Assembly (NCBI RefSeq): GCF_014898095.1
Contig: NZ_CP062946.1
Span: 2,046,001 to 2,110,000, forward strand
From: Thalassotalea sp. LPB0316
GTDB lineage: Bacteria; Pseudomonadota; Gammaproteobacteria; Enterobacterales; Alteromonadaceae
Length of the DNA: 64,000 nt
Direction: 5' to 3'
The position numbers and the translations under genes were made by a program. The first letter of the stretch is position 1. Every line of letters begins with the position of its first letter. This document shows positions 29,155-38,007 of this stretch, in pieces. The notes below the pieces were generated by a model that saw nothing but the letters and a program-made list of their open reading frames with translations, was not told the DNA's origin and made no database searches.

Positions 29155-30735
29155 CTATGCGTCGTAGACTACTTTATTTTTTCCTGTGGTTTTTGCTTGG
29201 TACATGGCGTTATCGGCTCGTTCGAAACAGATAAACACGTTATCGCCCTGTTTAACGTGAGTAGCACCAATAGATACGGTAATACTGACTTTTTTATTTT
29301 TAAACTTAAAGGGTAAGCTGGCGATTTTGGCGCGAACAGACTCAAGTTCTGTTAATAAGTGTTCGTGTTCAATATCGCGATAAATTAGCACAAATTCTTC
29401 ACCACCATACCTGGCGGCAAATGCACCTTTAGCGATGGTCGCTTGAATGGTTTTTGCGATTACCTGCAACGTTTTGTCACCAGCTGTGTGGCCGAAGGTG
29501 TCATTGATCTGTTTGAAATTATCAAGATCCATTACCACAACGGCGGTATTTGCTTGGTTTTTTGCATGATGGTTAAGCGCTTTATTCATCGCGTCGTCGA
29601 AGGCTGCGCGGTTGCCTAGTTTGGTTAATGGATCGGTAAAGTTTTTCTGAATCTGTTTTTGCAACTTGCGTTCAAACGTTTTGCTCTCGGTATCGAGCTG
29701 TTTAACTTTGGCCTCCATTGCTTTTAATTTTCGCTCTAACTTTTGATGCGTATCTTGTTCAACATCAACTTTCTTTTCAATGATGTTAGCAATCGATAAT
29801 AGCTTGTGACTGATCTCATCTTTGACTTGGTTGAGTGATTCAGAAACATCAATAGAGTGAGAGATTTCATCGAGTTTACTGTTTAGCGCGCTGTTTAGTT
29901 CATGATGCTTTTTCAAATTTTCATCGTTTTCTACCAAGGTTGAACTCACGGCTTTTTGGACCGTGGTGAGGGTTGTACTTAACGAAGATAAAAAGGACTT
30001 TGCTGAATCGCGCTCTTCTTTGAGATCAGAAGCAATTAACGAAAAGGCATTAACGATTGAATTTATGATTTCATCAGTGTTATCGCTGTTATTAATTTGT
30101 TCTTTCAGTTGAGTTAATTGTTGTTGATAACGAGCAGAAAGCGATAGTTTATTTATCGATTCAATGACTTTCTCAAGTAAGCTTTGATCGATTGGCGCGG
30201 GAGCAGGTGAGCCATTATTATTCAGTAAGCCTTGCTTGGGCGCGGTATCTTTGGCGTTAATTGCTTGTGCATAGAGTTCCAACAACTCGCTTAATACAGG
30301 CATGTACTGAATTAAGGTATCTTTGCCGTTACCGGTTTCGCTGATTAATTCTCGTAGCTGACGTCGAGTTTGTGGTGGTAGTCCTTTGGATTTTTGTAGC
30401 GCGGTACTCGCTTCGTGAAACTTTTCTTGCACCAAACGAATATTGACTTCGTTCTTGGTGGCTTGTTGTTTGAGCAAAATAGAAATGGCATTGATGTGCT
30501 GTTCAATAACTTCAATGGGTTCAGATTTGTTAATTAACGAGCGAAAGTTAGCCAGCTTGTTATCTAACTCAAGATCCATGCCTTTACAGACGCGAGACAG
30601 TTTATCGATAAATTGGAGAAATAAAGAGGACTGAGCGCTTAAATCTTCCTCAAGTGCCGCCCTAGACGCGATAGCGTTGTTAAGCTTTTCTTGAAGTCTT
30701 TTTAATTGTCCTGCTTCAACGGCTTCTGAATTCAT
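29155..30735 (-). CDS. Cytoplasmic diguanylate cyclase with long helical N-terminus
   Basis: 526 residues with no membrane segment or signal peptide. The first 350 residues are mostly charged, Leu-rich helix ending in a coiled coil (QKLERKLKAMEAKVKQLDTE). The GGDEF domain has active site GGEEF at 444-448. The segment five residues upstream reads AKGA, so the RxxD inhibitory site is absent, unlike the cyclase at 22950. It resembles the DgcS-type cyclases of Shewanella in layout. It lies 45 bases upstream of ppnN on the same strand. Confidence 0.88.
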   Translation of the reverse strand: MNSEAVEAGQLKRLQEKLNNAIASRAALEEDLSAQSSLFLQFIDKLSRVCKGMDLELDNKLANFRSLINKSEPIEVIEQHINAISILLKQQATKNEVNIRLVQEKFHEASTALQKSKGLPPQTRRQLRELISETGNGKDTLIQYMPVLSELLELYAQAINAKDTAPKQGLLNNNGSPAPAPIDQSLLEKVIESINKLSLSARYQQQLTQLKEQINNSDNTDEIINSIVNAFSLIASDLKEERDSAKSFLSSLSTTLTTVQKAVSSTLVENDENLKKHHELNSALNSKLDEISHSIDVSESLNQVKDEISHKLLSIANIIEKKVDVEQDTHQKLERKLKAMEAKVKQLDTESKTFERKLQKQIQKNFTDPLTKLGNRAAFDDAMNKALNHHAKNQANTAVVVMDLDNFKQINDTFGHTAGDKTLQVIAKTIQATIAKGAFAARYGGEEFVLIYRDIEHEHLLTELESVRAKIASLPFKFKNKKVSITVSIGATHVKQGDNVFICFERADNAMYQAKTTGKNKVVYDA

Positions 30736-30938
30736 AAATTGCGATATTCCTTAATTTGGCAAAAGTATTATAGTCGGCAAACGAGAAAAAGTGATTGACT
30801 TGATGAGTGTTAATACAAGTATACGTCATATTCTCAGACATAGACGTTACAGATTAAAATTTTTATGTAACAGAATGACTTATATAATGCTCCTTGTTTG
30901 GGTACTATAACGCATTTGTACGATGACGAGATAGCGAT

Positions 30939-32756
30939 ATGACGCGATTTTTACCATTTTCTTTTTCAACATTAAACAAACCGCTAGCAACCATTTTCTC
31001 TTGTGTTGGCTTGAGTTTAGCCTTTAGTGCTCAGGCCGATGTGATTGTCGATATTAACATTGATAAACCTGAACATCATTTATCACGAATTAGCTTGTCG
31101 TTTGAACCAAGCGACCAAAAGCAGGTAGTACTGGAGCTTCCTGTTTGGCGCACAGGCCGATACGAAATCCTCAATATTGCTAACGGTGTTAGACACTTTA
31201 GCGCGACAGATGAACAAGGGCAGTTACTTAATTGGCATAAAACAGCAAAAGATACTTGGGTAATTGAAAATACCACAGGGCAAGTTAACGTGAGTTATCA
31301 ACTGTACGCCAATCAGTTAGCAAAACGCACTCGACATATAGACGACAGTCATGCGTTTTTAGACGCTTCAGCGGTAGTGATGTATTCAAAAGCCTCGCGA
31401 GACGAAAAGCACATTATCAATTTAACGGTGCCAGCTGGTTGGAAAAGTGTATCAGGCTTACCGTTTGGTGAGCATGAGCATCAGTTTATCGCCCCCAATT
31501 ATGACGTACTTGTTGACTCGCCAATAGAGACTGGCGTGTTAAAGCATCACGAATTTAAAGTGGACGGTCGCGACTATGAATTAGCCATTTGGGGCGATGG
31601 CAACTATGTCGAAAAAGATATGATTCGCGATTTGAAAAAGTTGGTTAAAACAGGCTATGCGATCTGGCCGGATTACCCCTACGAACGTTACGTTTTCATG
31701 GTACATGCAACCAGTGGTGCTCGCGGCGCAACCGAACATTTAAACTCGACCATTATTCAGCGCAATCGTTATTCATTTAACAAGCGAGAAGATTACTTGA
31801 GCTTTTTATCAACGGCGTCACATGAGTTTGTTCACACATGGAACGTAAAGCAATATCGCCCTGAAGGGCTGGTACCTTATGATTACCAACACGAAAACTA
31901 CTCAAATCTACTGTGGTTATCAGAAGGTTCGACGAGTTATTTTCAAAATCAACTATTAGCCCGTGCTGACATCATGACAACACAAGAGTTTTTGCGCGAT
32001 TTGGCTAAACGGGTTAATGGATATCTGCGCAAACCAGGTCGAGATAGCCAAAGTATTGCTGATGCCAGTTTTGATAAATGGATTGATCAGGGAGGGGACT
32101 ATGGTAAAAACCACAGTGTTAACATCTATTCTGAAGGTTATTTAACCTCTTGGTTATTAGACTTCGCGATTATCGAAGACACACGGATGAAGAAAAGCTA
32201 TCGCGATGTTCACAGTGCGCTTTATCAAGAATTTAGATTGCCTAAGAGTTTTAACGATCAAGATGTACTGGCAATATTAAAAGATTTAACGGGTAACTCT
32301 TATGAATCTTGGTGGCAGGAAAATGTTGAAGGAACACCAACGCCAGATTTTGATAAGCTGCTAAAAAAAGCAGGCTTGAAAATGAGTTATGGCAGCAAAG
32401 ACAAAGCTAAGCCGTGGACGGGAATGTCGACACAAGCTGTGCAAAGTGGTTTAAAGGTCACTGCTGTTGAGAAAAATAGCCCAGCATGGCAAGCCGGCTT
32501 TACGCTTGATGACATTATTATTGCCATTGACGGTTTGAGAATGGCCGATACTTCGCTAGACAAACGCTTGGACAACTTTGCACCGGAGCAAGAAGTTGTG
32601 ATTAGCTTTTTTAGACGCGATAAGTTGATGGAAAAAACCGTGCGTTTGGGGGCGTTGCCTGCAGGAAATCTGACCATAGTACCGGTTGATAAACCATCTA
32701 AACGCCAAAAACAATTCTTTAAAGCTTGGACTGGCGTTAGCTTTCCAAAGAGCTAA
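30939..32756 (+). CDS. M61 family metallopeptidase with PDZ domain
   Basis: 605 residues with a probable signal peptide (to about FSAQA, residue 32). The peptidase core has the zinc motif H295-E-F-V-H299 (ASHEFVHTWN) and the third ligand in WLSEGSTSYF. The C-terminal PDZ domain (VTAVEKNSPAWQAGFTLDDI) is typical of bacterial M61 glycyl-aminopeptidase-like enzymes. A periplasmic peptidase is expected; the substrate is unknown. It diverges from the cyclase gene across 203 bases, and palindrome repeats follow its stop. Confidence 0.9.
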   Translation: MTRFLPFSFSTLNKPLATIFSCVGLSLAFSAQADVIVDINIDKPEHHLSRISLSFEPSDQKQVVLELPVWRTGRYEILNIANGVRHFSATDEQGQLLNWHKTAKDTWVIENTTGQVNVSYQLYANQLAKRTRHIDDSHAFLDASAVVMYSKASRDEKHIINLTVPAGWKSVSGLPFGEHEHQFIAPNYDVLVDSPIETGVLKHHEFKVDGRDYELAIWGDGNYVEKDMIRDLKKLVKTGYAIWPDYPYERYVFMVHATSGARGATEHLNSTIIQRNRYSFNKREDYLSFLSTASHEFVHTWNVKQYRPEGLVPYDYQHENYSNLLWLSEGSTSYFQNQLLARADIMTTQEFLRDLAKRVNGYLRKPGRDSQSIADASFDKWIDQGGDYGKNHSVNIYSEGYLTSWLLDFAIIEDTRMKKSYRDVHSALYQEFRLPKSFNDQDVLAILKDLTGNSYESWWQENVEGTPTPDFDKLLKKAGLKMSYGSKDKAKPWTGMSTQAVQSGLKVTAVEKNSPAWQAGFTLDDIIIAIDGLRMADTSLDKRLDNFAPEQEVVISFFRRDKLMEKTVRLGALPAGNLTIVPVDKPSKRQKQFFKAWTGVSFPKS

Positions 32757-33216
32757 ATTAATTGTGCCAACTATAGAAGTAAGAATGTTAGCGCGGTCAT
32801 CCCGTTGAAGAACGGGATCTCCTCCAATGTTGATCTGACTCTTATCAGCGGCTCAGGGCGAGTAAGTGACTTTACCAAACCCTACTACGGAGAGCCGTCA
32901 TCCCCTGACGTTTTTACAGGGGATCTCCTGCCATTTAGCAGTGCGTTTTTTCATTAATGATTAAAAGCTCGCTTTGAATTTATGAGGTTCCCGCCTCGAT
33001 AATTGCTCCTGCATTATTCTACTTACTTACATCCATGTAAGCATTCGCGGGAATGACGTTTTGCTATAGTGAAAAATTGAGTTAATTGCTTTATAGCAAT
33101 AATTTTATAAAGAAAACTGACTTCCGCTTTTCGCTCATCACCGAACATCAATCCTAGTCAAATAACTAGGTCACTCGGAGTCAGAATTAGCGAAGTCTGA
33201 CCCCGTGAATCTAGAG
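32757..33216. repeat. Intergenic region with several GTCAT-type palindromes
   Basis: No gene seen in 460 bases. Inverted repeats: ATCCCGTT/AACGGGAT (32799-32806, 32811-32818) and ATCCCCTG/CAGGGGAT (32900-32907, 32917-32924), both within GTC...CTCC flanks. On the minus strand GTCATTCCCGCG...GCGGGAACCTC spans about 32982-33058. Near 33153-33170 is CCTAGT/ACTAGG, and at 33177-33204 a GTCAGA/TCTGAC pair. Neither neighbour has another obvious terminator. Confidence 0.75.
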
Positions 33217-34068
33217 TTATTGGCGCAAGGTTCTCGCATTTGGTGCGGTAATATTTTCTGTGCTTCTAAAGGGGTTGATGTCTAAGCCGCCTCTACGGGT
33301 ATAGCGTGCGTACACACTAAGTTTGTCAAACTGGCCATATTTTTGTAGATCGCAAAAAATACGCTCAACGCACTGTTCGTGAAATTCATTGTGTTGGCGA
33401 AAGGAAATCAGATAGGCCAATAACGCTTGGCGATTAACCTGTTTACCTTGATAACTAATGTAAACACTTGCCCAGTCTGGTTGATTGGTGATCAAACAAT
33501 TTGATTTAAGCAAGTGACTGACTAAGACTTCTTCAACGATCGGCGCTTGAGTTATATGAATATCATCAAGTAACGTGTCATCAAATTGATAATCGTCTAC
33601 CGCAATATCGCATTCGTCTATACAAATTGCTTCAAGGTGCTTGATGTTAAGTGCTGGGCAGTTGTCAACATCAAAGAGAGTGACTTTTACAGGCGCCTTG
33701 GCAATCTCGCTTAGATCTTTTATTAAACGCTCTATTACGTCTTCACGTGTGGCAAAACGGCTTTGATTGAAACTGTTCAAATAGAGTTTGAATGATTTTG
33801 ACTCAACGATATTTTCGCTGGTTGCTGGCACCCTAAATTCAGCAACGGCTACTACGGGTTTACCTTTACTATTAAGCCAAGATAACTCGTAACCATACCA
33901 AACATCTTCACCATAAAAAGGTAGGGACTGTCCTGATAAGTTTATTTGTTCACGGTTTAAACTTCGCGGTACACCTTGCAGAAGATTTGGGTTATATTCA
34001 CTGGCGTAATCGGTTGATTTACCCAGTGTTAGCCCTTCAAGTGCTTTAGCGTTTTCGTAATTGGTCAT
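33217..34068 (-). CDS. queF: NADPH-dependent 7-cyano-7-deazaguanine reductase
   Basis: Reduces preQ0 to preQ1 in queuosine synthesis. It is the long two-domain YqfO/E. coli type. The NADPH-binding motif ESKSFKLYLNSFNQ and catalytic Cys191 in LKSNCLITNQPDW are present, followed by the FHEQCVERIF segment. The first in-frame ATG (34080) directly abuts an AGGA sequence and cannot use it. The ATG at 34068 matches the family N-terminus and puts the catalytic Cys one residue from its E. coli position, so it is chosen. Divergent from syd. Confidence 0.94.
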   Translation of the reverse strand: MTNYENAKALEGLTLGKSTDYASEYNPNLLQGVPRSLNREQINLSGQSLPFYGEDVWYGYELSWLNSKGKPVVAVAEFRVPATSENIVESKSFKLYLNSFNQSRFATREDVIERLIKDLSEIAKAPVKVTLFDVDNCPALNIKHLEAICIDECDIAVDDYQFDDTLLDDIHITQAPIVEEVLVSHLLKSNCLITNQPDWASVYISYQGKQVNRQALLAYLISFRQHNEFHEQCVERIFCDLQKYGQFDKLSVYARYTRRGGLDINPFRSTENITAPNARTLRQ

Positions 34069-34117
34069 TACTATTTTCATTCCTGTTAACTGAACGAGCT
34101 ATTTTAAAGGATCTTTA

Positions 34118-34690
34118 ATGTCGATGAAATCATCAAATCCGTTATTTGACCCAATCATGGCCTTTGCCAATAACTTTGTTAGCCAATGCGAGCAAGTTTA
34201 CGGTCATAAACCTTATCTTGAAAAAGATGACGAATGGCCATCGCCGTGTTTGTGTGGTGAACGAGATCAACAAAATGACTACTGGCAACCTGTAGCGATA
34301 GAAGAAGCCTTAAGTTTTAGTAATGTTGAAGAAGCTCTCGATATTAAACTTCACCAAAGCATCATCGATTATTACACCGCTATTTATTCTGAGCCGGTGC
34401 CTGCACAAACAGATGATGGCTTACTTGAATTGTTATTTGCGTGGAACCTTGAAGATTTTGAAAGGCTACAGCGCAATATTATCGGCCATGTTTTAATGAA
34501 GCAAAAACTTAATCAACCGGTGACCATCTTTTTCGCGGTGACCGACCAAGAAGATATTATTTTATCGGTTGACAATGAATCAGGTGAGGTTTGGGCTGAG
34601 AAAGTGGGTAAGCTGCCACATAAAAAAGTGGCTAATAGCTTATCTGAGTTTATCGAGTTAATTGATAACTATGTGGCTGAGCCTCAATAA
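34118..34690 (+). CDS. syd: SecY-interacting protein Syd
   Basis: 190 residues of the Syd family, a cytoplasmic protein that binds SecY and can disturb mismatched translocons. Sequence markers: acidic patch EKDDEWPSPCLCGERDQQNDYWQP near residue 35, the LFAWNLEDFERLQRNIIGH helix and FFAVTDQEDIILSVDNESGEVW. queF and syd are neighbours in E. coli too, supporting both calls. Confidence 0.93.
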   Translation: MSMKSSNPLFDPIMAFANNFVSQCEQVYGHKPYLEKDDEWPSPCLCGERDQQNDYWQPVAIEEALSFSNVEEALDIKLHQSIIDYYTAIYSEPVPAQTDDGLLELLFAWNLEDFERLQRNIIGHVLMKQKLNQPVTIFFAVTDQEDIILSVDNESGEVWAEKVGKLPHKKVANSLSEFIELIDNYVAEPQ

Positions 34691-34699
34691 TTTATCTTA

Positions 34700-35017
34700 C
34701 TATTTCTTTAACAGAGTGATTTGTTGCTTTAATTGCTCAATTTCTTCAGCAAGTGGTTTAATGGCCAACGCCACGGCCTGATCTATTTGCTGCTTGATGT
34801 TTTCATCGAGTGCTACTTCGGCTACCTTTTGTTCAGCAGGTTTAGCTGACTTGGGCGCGATGTAATCACTTTGGTGCTGCCAAGTTTTTAATGTTGAAAT
34901 AATTAATGGCAATGGCACATTCTGCGTTAGCTTTGCTTTTACGAGGGCAACACTTGGCTTTTTGCCTTGGTTAGCCAAGATATTAGCGGTGATGATAATT
35001 TCTTCAATGTTGGTCAT
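34700..35017 (-). CDS. Small protein with helical N-terminus and C-terminal coiled coil
   Basis: 105 residues, no signal peptide. The first 55 residues (IEEIIITANILANQGKKPSV then VPLPLIISTLKTWQ) look like a small DNA-binding winged helix similar in outline to KfrA N-terminal domains. A Lys/Ala/Pro linker and a coiled coil (ALAIKPLAEEIEQLKQQI) follow. I know of similar uncharacterised genes beside syd in Shewanella-like genomes. DNA binding is an inference. It converges with syd. Confidence 0.6.
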   Translation of the reverse strand: MTNIEEIIITANILANQGKKPSVALVKAKLTQNVPLPLIISTLKTWQHQSDYIAPKSAKPAEQKVAEVALDENIKQQIDQAVALAIKPLAEEIEQLKQQITLLKK

Positions 35018-35194
35018 ATTGGTAAAATTTTGATTTTGTAATTCGTTATATTTTAGCGAAATTGACGACTGCTTTCAGCTGTTTATTTTTCAATTTTTAT
35101 TAATTTCTTTTAAATTCATTAAGTTAAAAACTTGGTCAGTGATTTGCTAACTCTGGTTATCACAGATGACAAGAAAAACTTAACAGAGGAAAAT

Positions 35195-35557
35195 ATGAAA
35201 AAGTCACTTTTAACTATCGCATTAGTTGCACCATTAGTATTAGGCTTGTCGGCATGTTCTATTAACATTGGTGGCGAAGATAGTTATCACTCGAGTAAGC
35301 ATGGCGAAGAGTACAACAACAGACAGCAGATTGCTAATTTGCGCGTTGATACGCCATACGTTGAAGTGGTTAACCGTATGGGAGTTGCTGCGTTTAATGA
35401 AACCTATGAAAAAAATGGTGAGACTATTCAGGTGCTTTACTACCGTACACAACGCAAGCATAGTGACGGAATGACTACTAAAGATGAATGTACACCACTT
35501 ATTTTTAAAGGTGGATTATTAAAAAGCTGGGGTGATATGGCGCTAACGCAAATTTAG
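35195..35557 (+). CDS. DUF3192 family lipoprotein
   Basis: 120 residues from the ATG at 35195, preceded by AGAGGA. The frame is open further upstream, but that extension lacks a signal. A lipoprotein signal ends in the lipobox LSAC (Cys20), with Ser next, so outer-membrane location is expected. The mature part shares YNNRQQI, VLYYRTQ, SDGMTTKDEC and LIFKGGLL with the membrane-anchored DUF3192 protein at 26482. Function unknown. It stands between two minus-strand genes. Confidence 0.8.
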   Translation: MKKSLLTIALVAPLVLGLSACSINIGGEDSYHSSKHGEEYNNRQQIANLRVDTPYVEVVNRMGVAAFNETYEKNGETIQVLYYRTQRKHSDGMTTKDECTPLIFKGGLLKSWGDMALTQI

Positions 35558-35577
35558 TCGTTAGAGAACAACCCAGC

Positions 35578-35808
35578 TTACCGCAGGCGCGCGCTAAGGC
35601 CGTCAACAACCTCTGCCCAGTCAGAGTCTTCAGCAAGAGCCTCTTGTAAAAAAGAGGCTTGCGCTTGATTCCAAAACTCAGCTTCATACAGTGCAATGTC
35701 ATCGGCAATACCTTTGTGTTGCTCAATAAACTGCGCTATTTGCTGTTCACTGTTATTTAACCCTAATTGTGAAAATAAACACGCAAGTGTATGTGATGAA
35801 CGATCCAT
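35578..35808 (-). CDS. DUF2789 family protein
   Basis: 76 residues from the ATG at 35808, with ribosome site GGAGAG. The opening MDRSSHTLACLFSQLGL and the mid-protein helix match DUF2789, short cytoplasmic proteins of unknown function in gammaproteobacteria. The frame extends upstream by 13 codons, but the family start and ribosome site favour this one. It converges with the DUF3192 lipoprotein gene. Confidence 0.8.
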   Translation of the reverse strand: MDRSSHTLACLFSQLGLNNSEQQIAQFIEQHKGIADDIALYEAEFWNQAQASFLQEALAEDSDWAEVVDGLSARLR

Positions 35809-35937
35809 AACTCTCTCCATTAGCCAATTTAAAGTATAGGTTAGCAAATAGGTTTGACCAAAAAACGTTCAGGCCTTAAAGTCTATTTATAAGACTTAAC
35901 AATTATAATAAAACAACAGTGTTGCCAAGGAGTCGAA

Positions 35938-36579
35938 ATGAGTAGTGAAGCCGCAGTGCAAAATAAACCAGAAATTAGGGCGGAGTATTTAAGCGCCGAA
36001 GATCTAAAAATAGCCGCGTCGCTGCTTTATCAGGCGTATCACGACGATCCGTTATTTTTAGAAATATTTAACGGTGAAAAAGAAGATTATGAACAACGCT
36101 TGCGCGCCGCAATTCGCGAAGAGCTATCGGCCTTTTGGCAAGCGAGTCAGCCGATTGTGGGGTTGTATTTAGGTGAGGCTATGGTTGGTGTTGCTTGTTT
36201 AAATAGCCCTGATCAAACCGTTGAGTCAGAGCGTTTTTGGCACTGGCGATTAAAAATGTTGTTGGGTGCAGGTTATTTAAGCACTAAACAAATGATTGAA
36301 AAAGAAAAAACAATCATGAGCGCTGTACCGATGAAGCATTATCACATGCTATCTTTTATTGCGATTCACCCTTTACATCAACACCATGGTTTTGGTCACT
36401 ATTTAATGGCAGCGGTTGATACCATTTTACAAGAGCATTCGCTCAGTGAAGGCGTTGCTGTATTCGCGACCATGCAAAAGTACCGCGAATTTTTTAATGA
36501 CGTTGACTACCAGGTGGTTAAAGAGCTTTCTTTTGGTAAAGTTTCTGGCGCGTTAATGGTTCACTATCGACATTCTTAA
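35938..36579 (+). CDS. GNAT-family acetyltransferase
   Basis: 213 residues. The acetyl-CoA-binding motif A is visible as HMLSFIAIHPLHQHHGFGHYLMAA (pattern V.P.hQ..GhG..L), in the middle of the protein. The substrate is not predictable. A good ribosome site (AAGGAGTCG) precedes the ATG. It is followed after 10 bases by a DUF962 gene, likely in the same transcript. Confidence 0.82.
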   Translation: MSSEAAVQNKPEIRAEYLSAEDLKIAASLLYQAYHDDPLFLEIFNGEKEDYEQRLRAAIREELSAFWQASQPIVGLYLGEAMVGVACLNSPDQTVESERFWHWRLKMLLGAGYLSTKQMIEKEKTIMSAVPMKHYHMLSFIAIHPLHQHHGFGHYLMAAVDTILQEHSLSEGVAVFATMQKYREFFNDVDYQVVKELSFGKVSGALMVHYRHS

Positions 36580-36589
36580 GAGTTTTATT

Positions 36590-36895
36590 ATGTCTGAAAA
36601 AAAATATCAAAGCTTTGCTGAGTTCTACCCGTTTTACTTATCTCAACATCAAAACGGTATTTGCCGTGCACTGCATTATTTGGGCAGTGCTATTGCGCTT
36701 TATTGCCTATCGAAAGTATTTCAATCTGGCGACTGGAGTTACTTACTCTACGGTCTAATAGGCGGATATGGTTGTGCTTGGATTGGTCATTTCTTTTTTG
36801 AAAAAAACAAGCCGGCGACTTTTCAATATCCACTCTATAGTTTTATTGCCGACTGGCGCATGTTGTGGGACTTTCTTACTGGCAAGCTGCGCTAA
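36590..36895 (+). CDS. DUF962/Mpo1-like membrane protein
   Basis: 101 residues with two to three membrane segments. The pattern FYPFYLSQHQNGICRALHYLG, then GYGCAWIGHFFFEKNKPATF and FIADWRMLWDFL matches the DUF962/Mpo1-like family. Yeast Mpo1 is an iron-dependent dioxygenase in fatty-acid alpha-oxidation; the His residues (SQHQN, LHYLG, GHFFFE) are present here. The bacterial role is unproven. Follows the GNAT gene closely. Confidence 0.82.
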   Translation: MSEKKYQSFAEFYPFYLSQHQNGICRALHYLGSAIALYCLSKVFQSGDWSYLLYGLIGGYGCAWIGHFFFEKNKPATFQYPLYSFIADWRMLWDFLTGKLR

Positions 36896-37037
36896 CAGCG
36901 CTTTTGTTATTGGATACTCAAAAGCTAGATTTGTACTTGTCAAATTAATCGGTTATGTTTGACTGGTGGTGGTTGTTAATGCTTTGTTAAGCGGTAGGGG
37001 TGTTCGACCAAAATTGATTAATTAAAGGATTAAGGCT

Positions 37038-37850
37038 ATGAAAAAAGTACTATCAATATTTGCACTAGCCGGTGCATTTTTACTCGCGCCATCGACAAAG
37101 GCAGAACAAATTGAACCATGCCAAACAGATGAGTGCGTAGAGTATTTTAAGCAGTTTAAAAAAGGCGCAAAACGCGGTCATTTGCAGGCTTATGCTACTT
37201 TAGGCCAGTTTTATTATGTCGGCTACGGCACCGAAATAGATGAAGATAAAGCGTTAAAGTATTTGAATAAGGCTGCCCGCAAAGGTGAGCAATCTTCACA
37301 ATATTTAGTTGGCGCAATTTCACTGATCAGCGATGAAAACAAAGATCTCGATAAAGCGGTTAAGTATTTAGAAAAGGTTGCTAAGTCGAATTACAAAGAT
37401 TCTAATTTTTTACTCGGTACCTTGTATGTTAACGATAAATACCTGCCAAGAGACTTTGAAAAAGCAGATTTTTATTTAGCTAAAGCTTACAAGCAAAGAG
37501 ATCCGAGAATGCCTGAACTATTGACTTCAGTGGCGGATGACCTAGAAAAACACAAAGCAAGCTTCCCTTTATTGACAAAGCAAATGAATAAGAAGCCGAT
37601 GCTTAAAACTGACGGGGAAGCATTTGAATGGCCGAAAACCAATATTGAAGTTATTACCATCAATTCACCACCGCTAACCACACGGTTTGACGAGCAAATC
37701 GTCACCTTTAAAAAGCGTAAGAAAACTACTGGCTCTAAATTCCAAGGTTCTACGTGTGACGAGCAGGTCAGTTGTTATCAAGTTAAACTAAATGGCCAAA
37801 GTGTTGATACCTTCTTTAATGTGACGTCTGCTTTCTCATATTCCAATTAA
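37038..37850 (+). CDS. Exported Sel1-like repeat protein
   Basis: 270 residues with a signal peptide (MKKVLSIFALAGAFLLAPSTKA). Residues 45-165 contain three to four Sel1-type repeats (AYATLGQFYYVGYGTEIDEDKALKYLNKAA; FLLGTLYVNDKYLPRDFEKADFYLAKAY). The C-terminal 90 residues carry two pairs of Cys and no known domain (GSTCDEQVSCYQVKLNGQ). Probably a periplasmic scaffold. A hairpin terminator follows. Confidence 0.8.
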   Translation: MKKVLSIFALAGAFLLAPSTKAEQIEPCQTDECVEYFKQFKKGAKRGHLQAYATLGQFYYVGYGTEIDEDKALKYLNKAARKGEQSSQYLVGAISLISDENKDLDKAVKYLEKVAKSNYKDSNFLLGTLYVNDKYLPRDFEKADFYLAKAYKQRDPRMPELLTSVADDLEKHKASFPLLTKQMNKKPMLKTDGEAFEWPKTNIEVITINSPPLTTRFDEQIVTFKKRKKTTGSKFQGSTCDEQVSCYQVKLNGQSVDTFFNVTSAFSYSN

Positions 37851-37868
37851 AGTTGATATGGTGCATAG

Positions 37869-37901
37869 GAAAAACCAGCTTTGAAAAAAGCTGGTTTTTT
37901 T
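37869..37901 (+). terminator. Terminator of the Sel1-repeat gene
   Basis: Stem AAAACCAGCTTT/AAAGCTGGTTTT with a short loop and a following T-run, about 20 bases past the stop. Confidence 0.85.
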
Positions 37902-38007
37902 ATGTATTGGTATAAGTGGTTTGAAACTATGAGGCCACGACTAACAGCAAACGGAAATCATCTATACGATGCTAACAGGTTCTCGTTTCAAGCGCAGATG
38001 AACTTGG

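Noticed and set aside
35132..35194. Upstream extension of the DUF3192 lipoprotein frame
   Set aside because: The extension would bury the lipoprotein signal; AGAGGA just before 35195 marks the real start.
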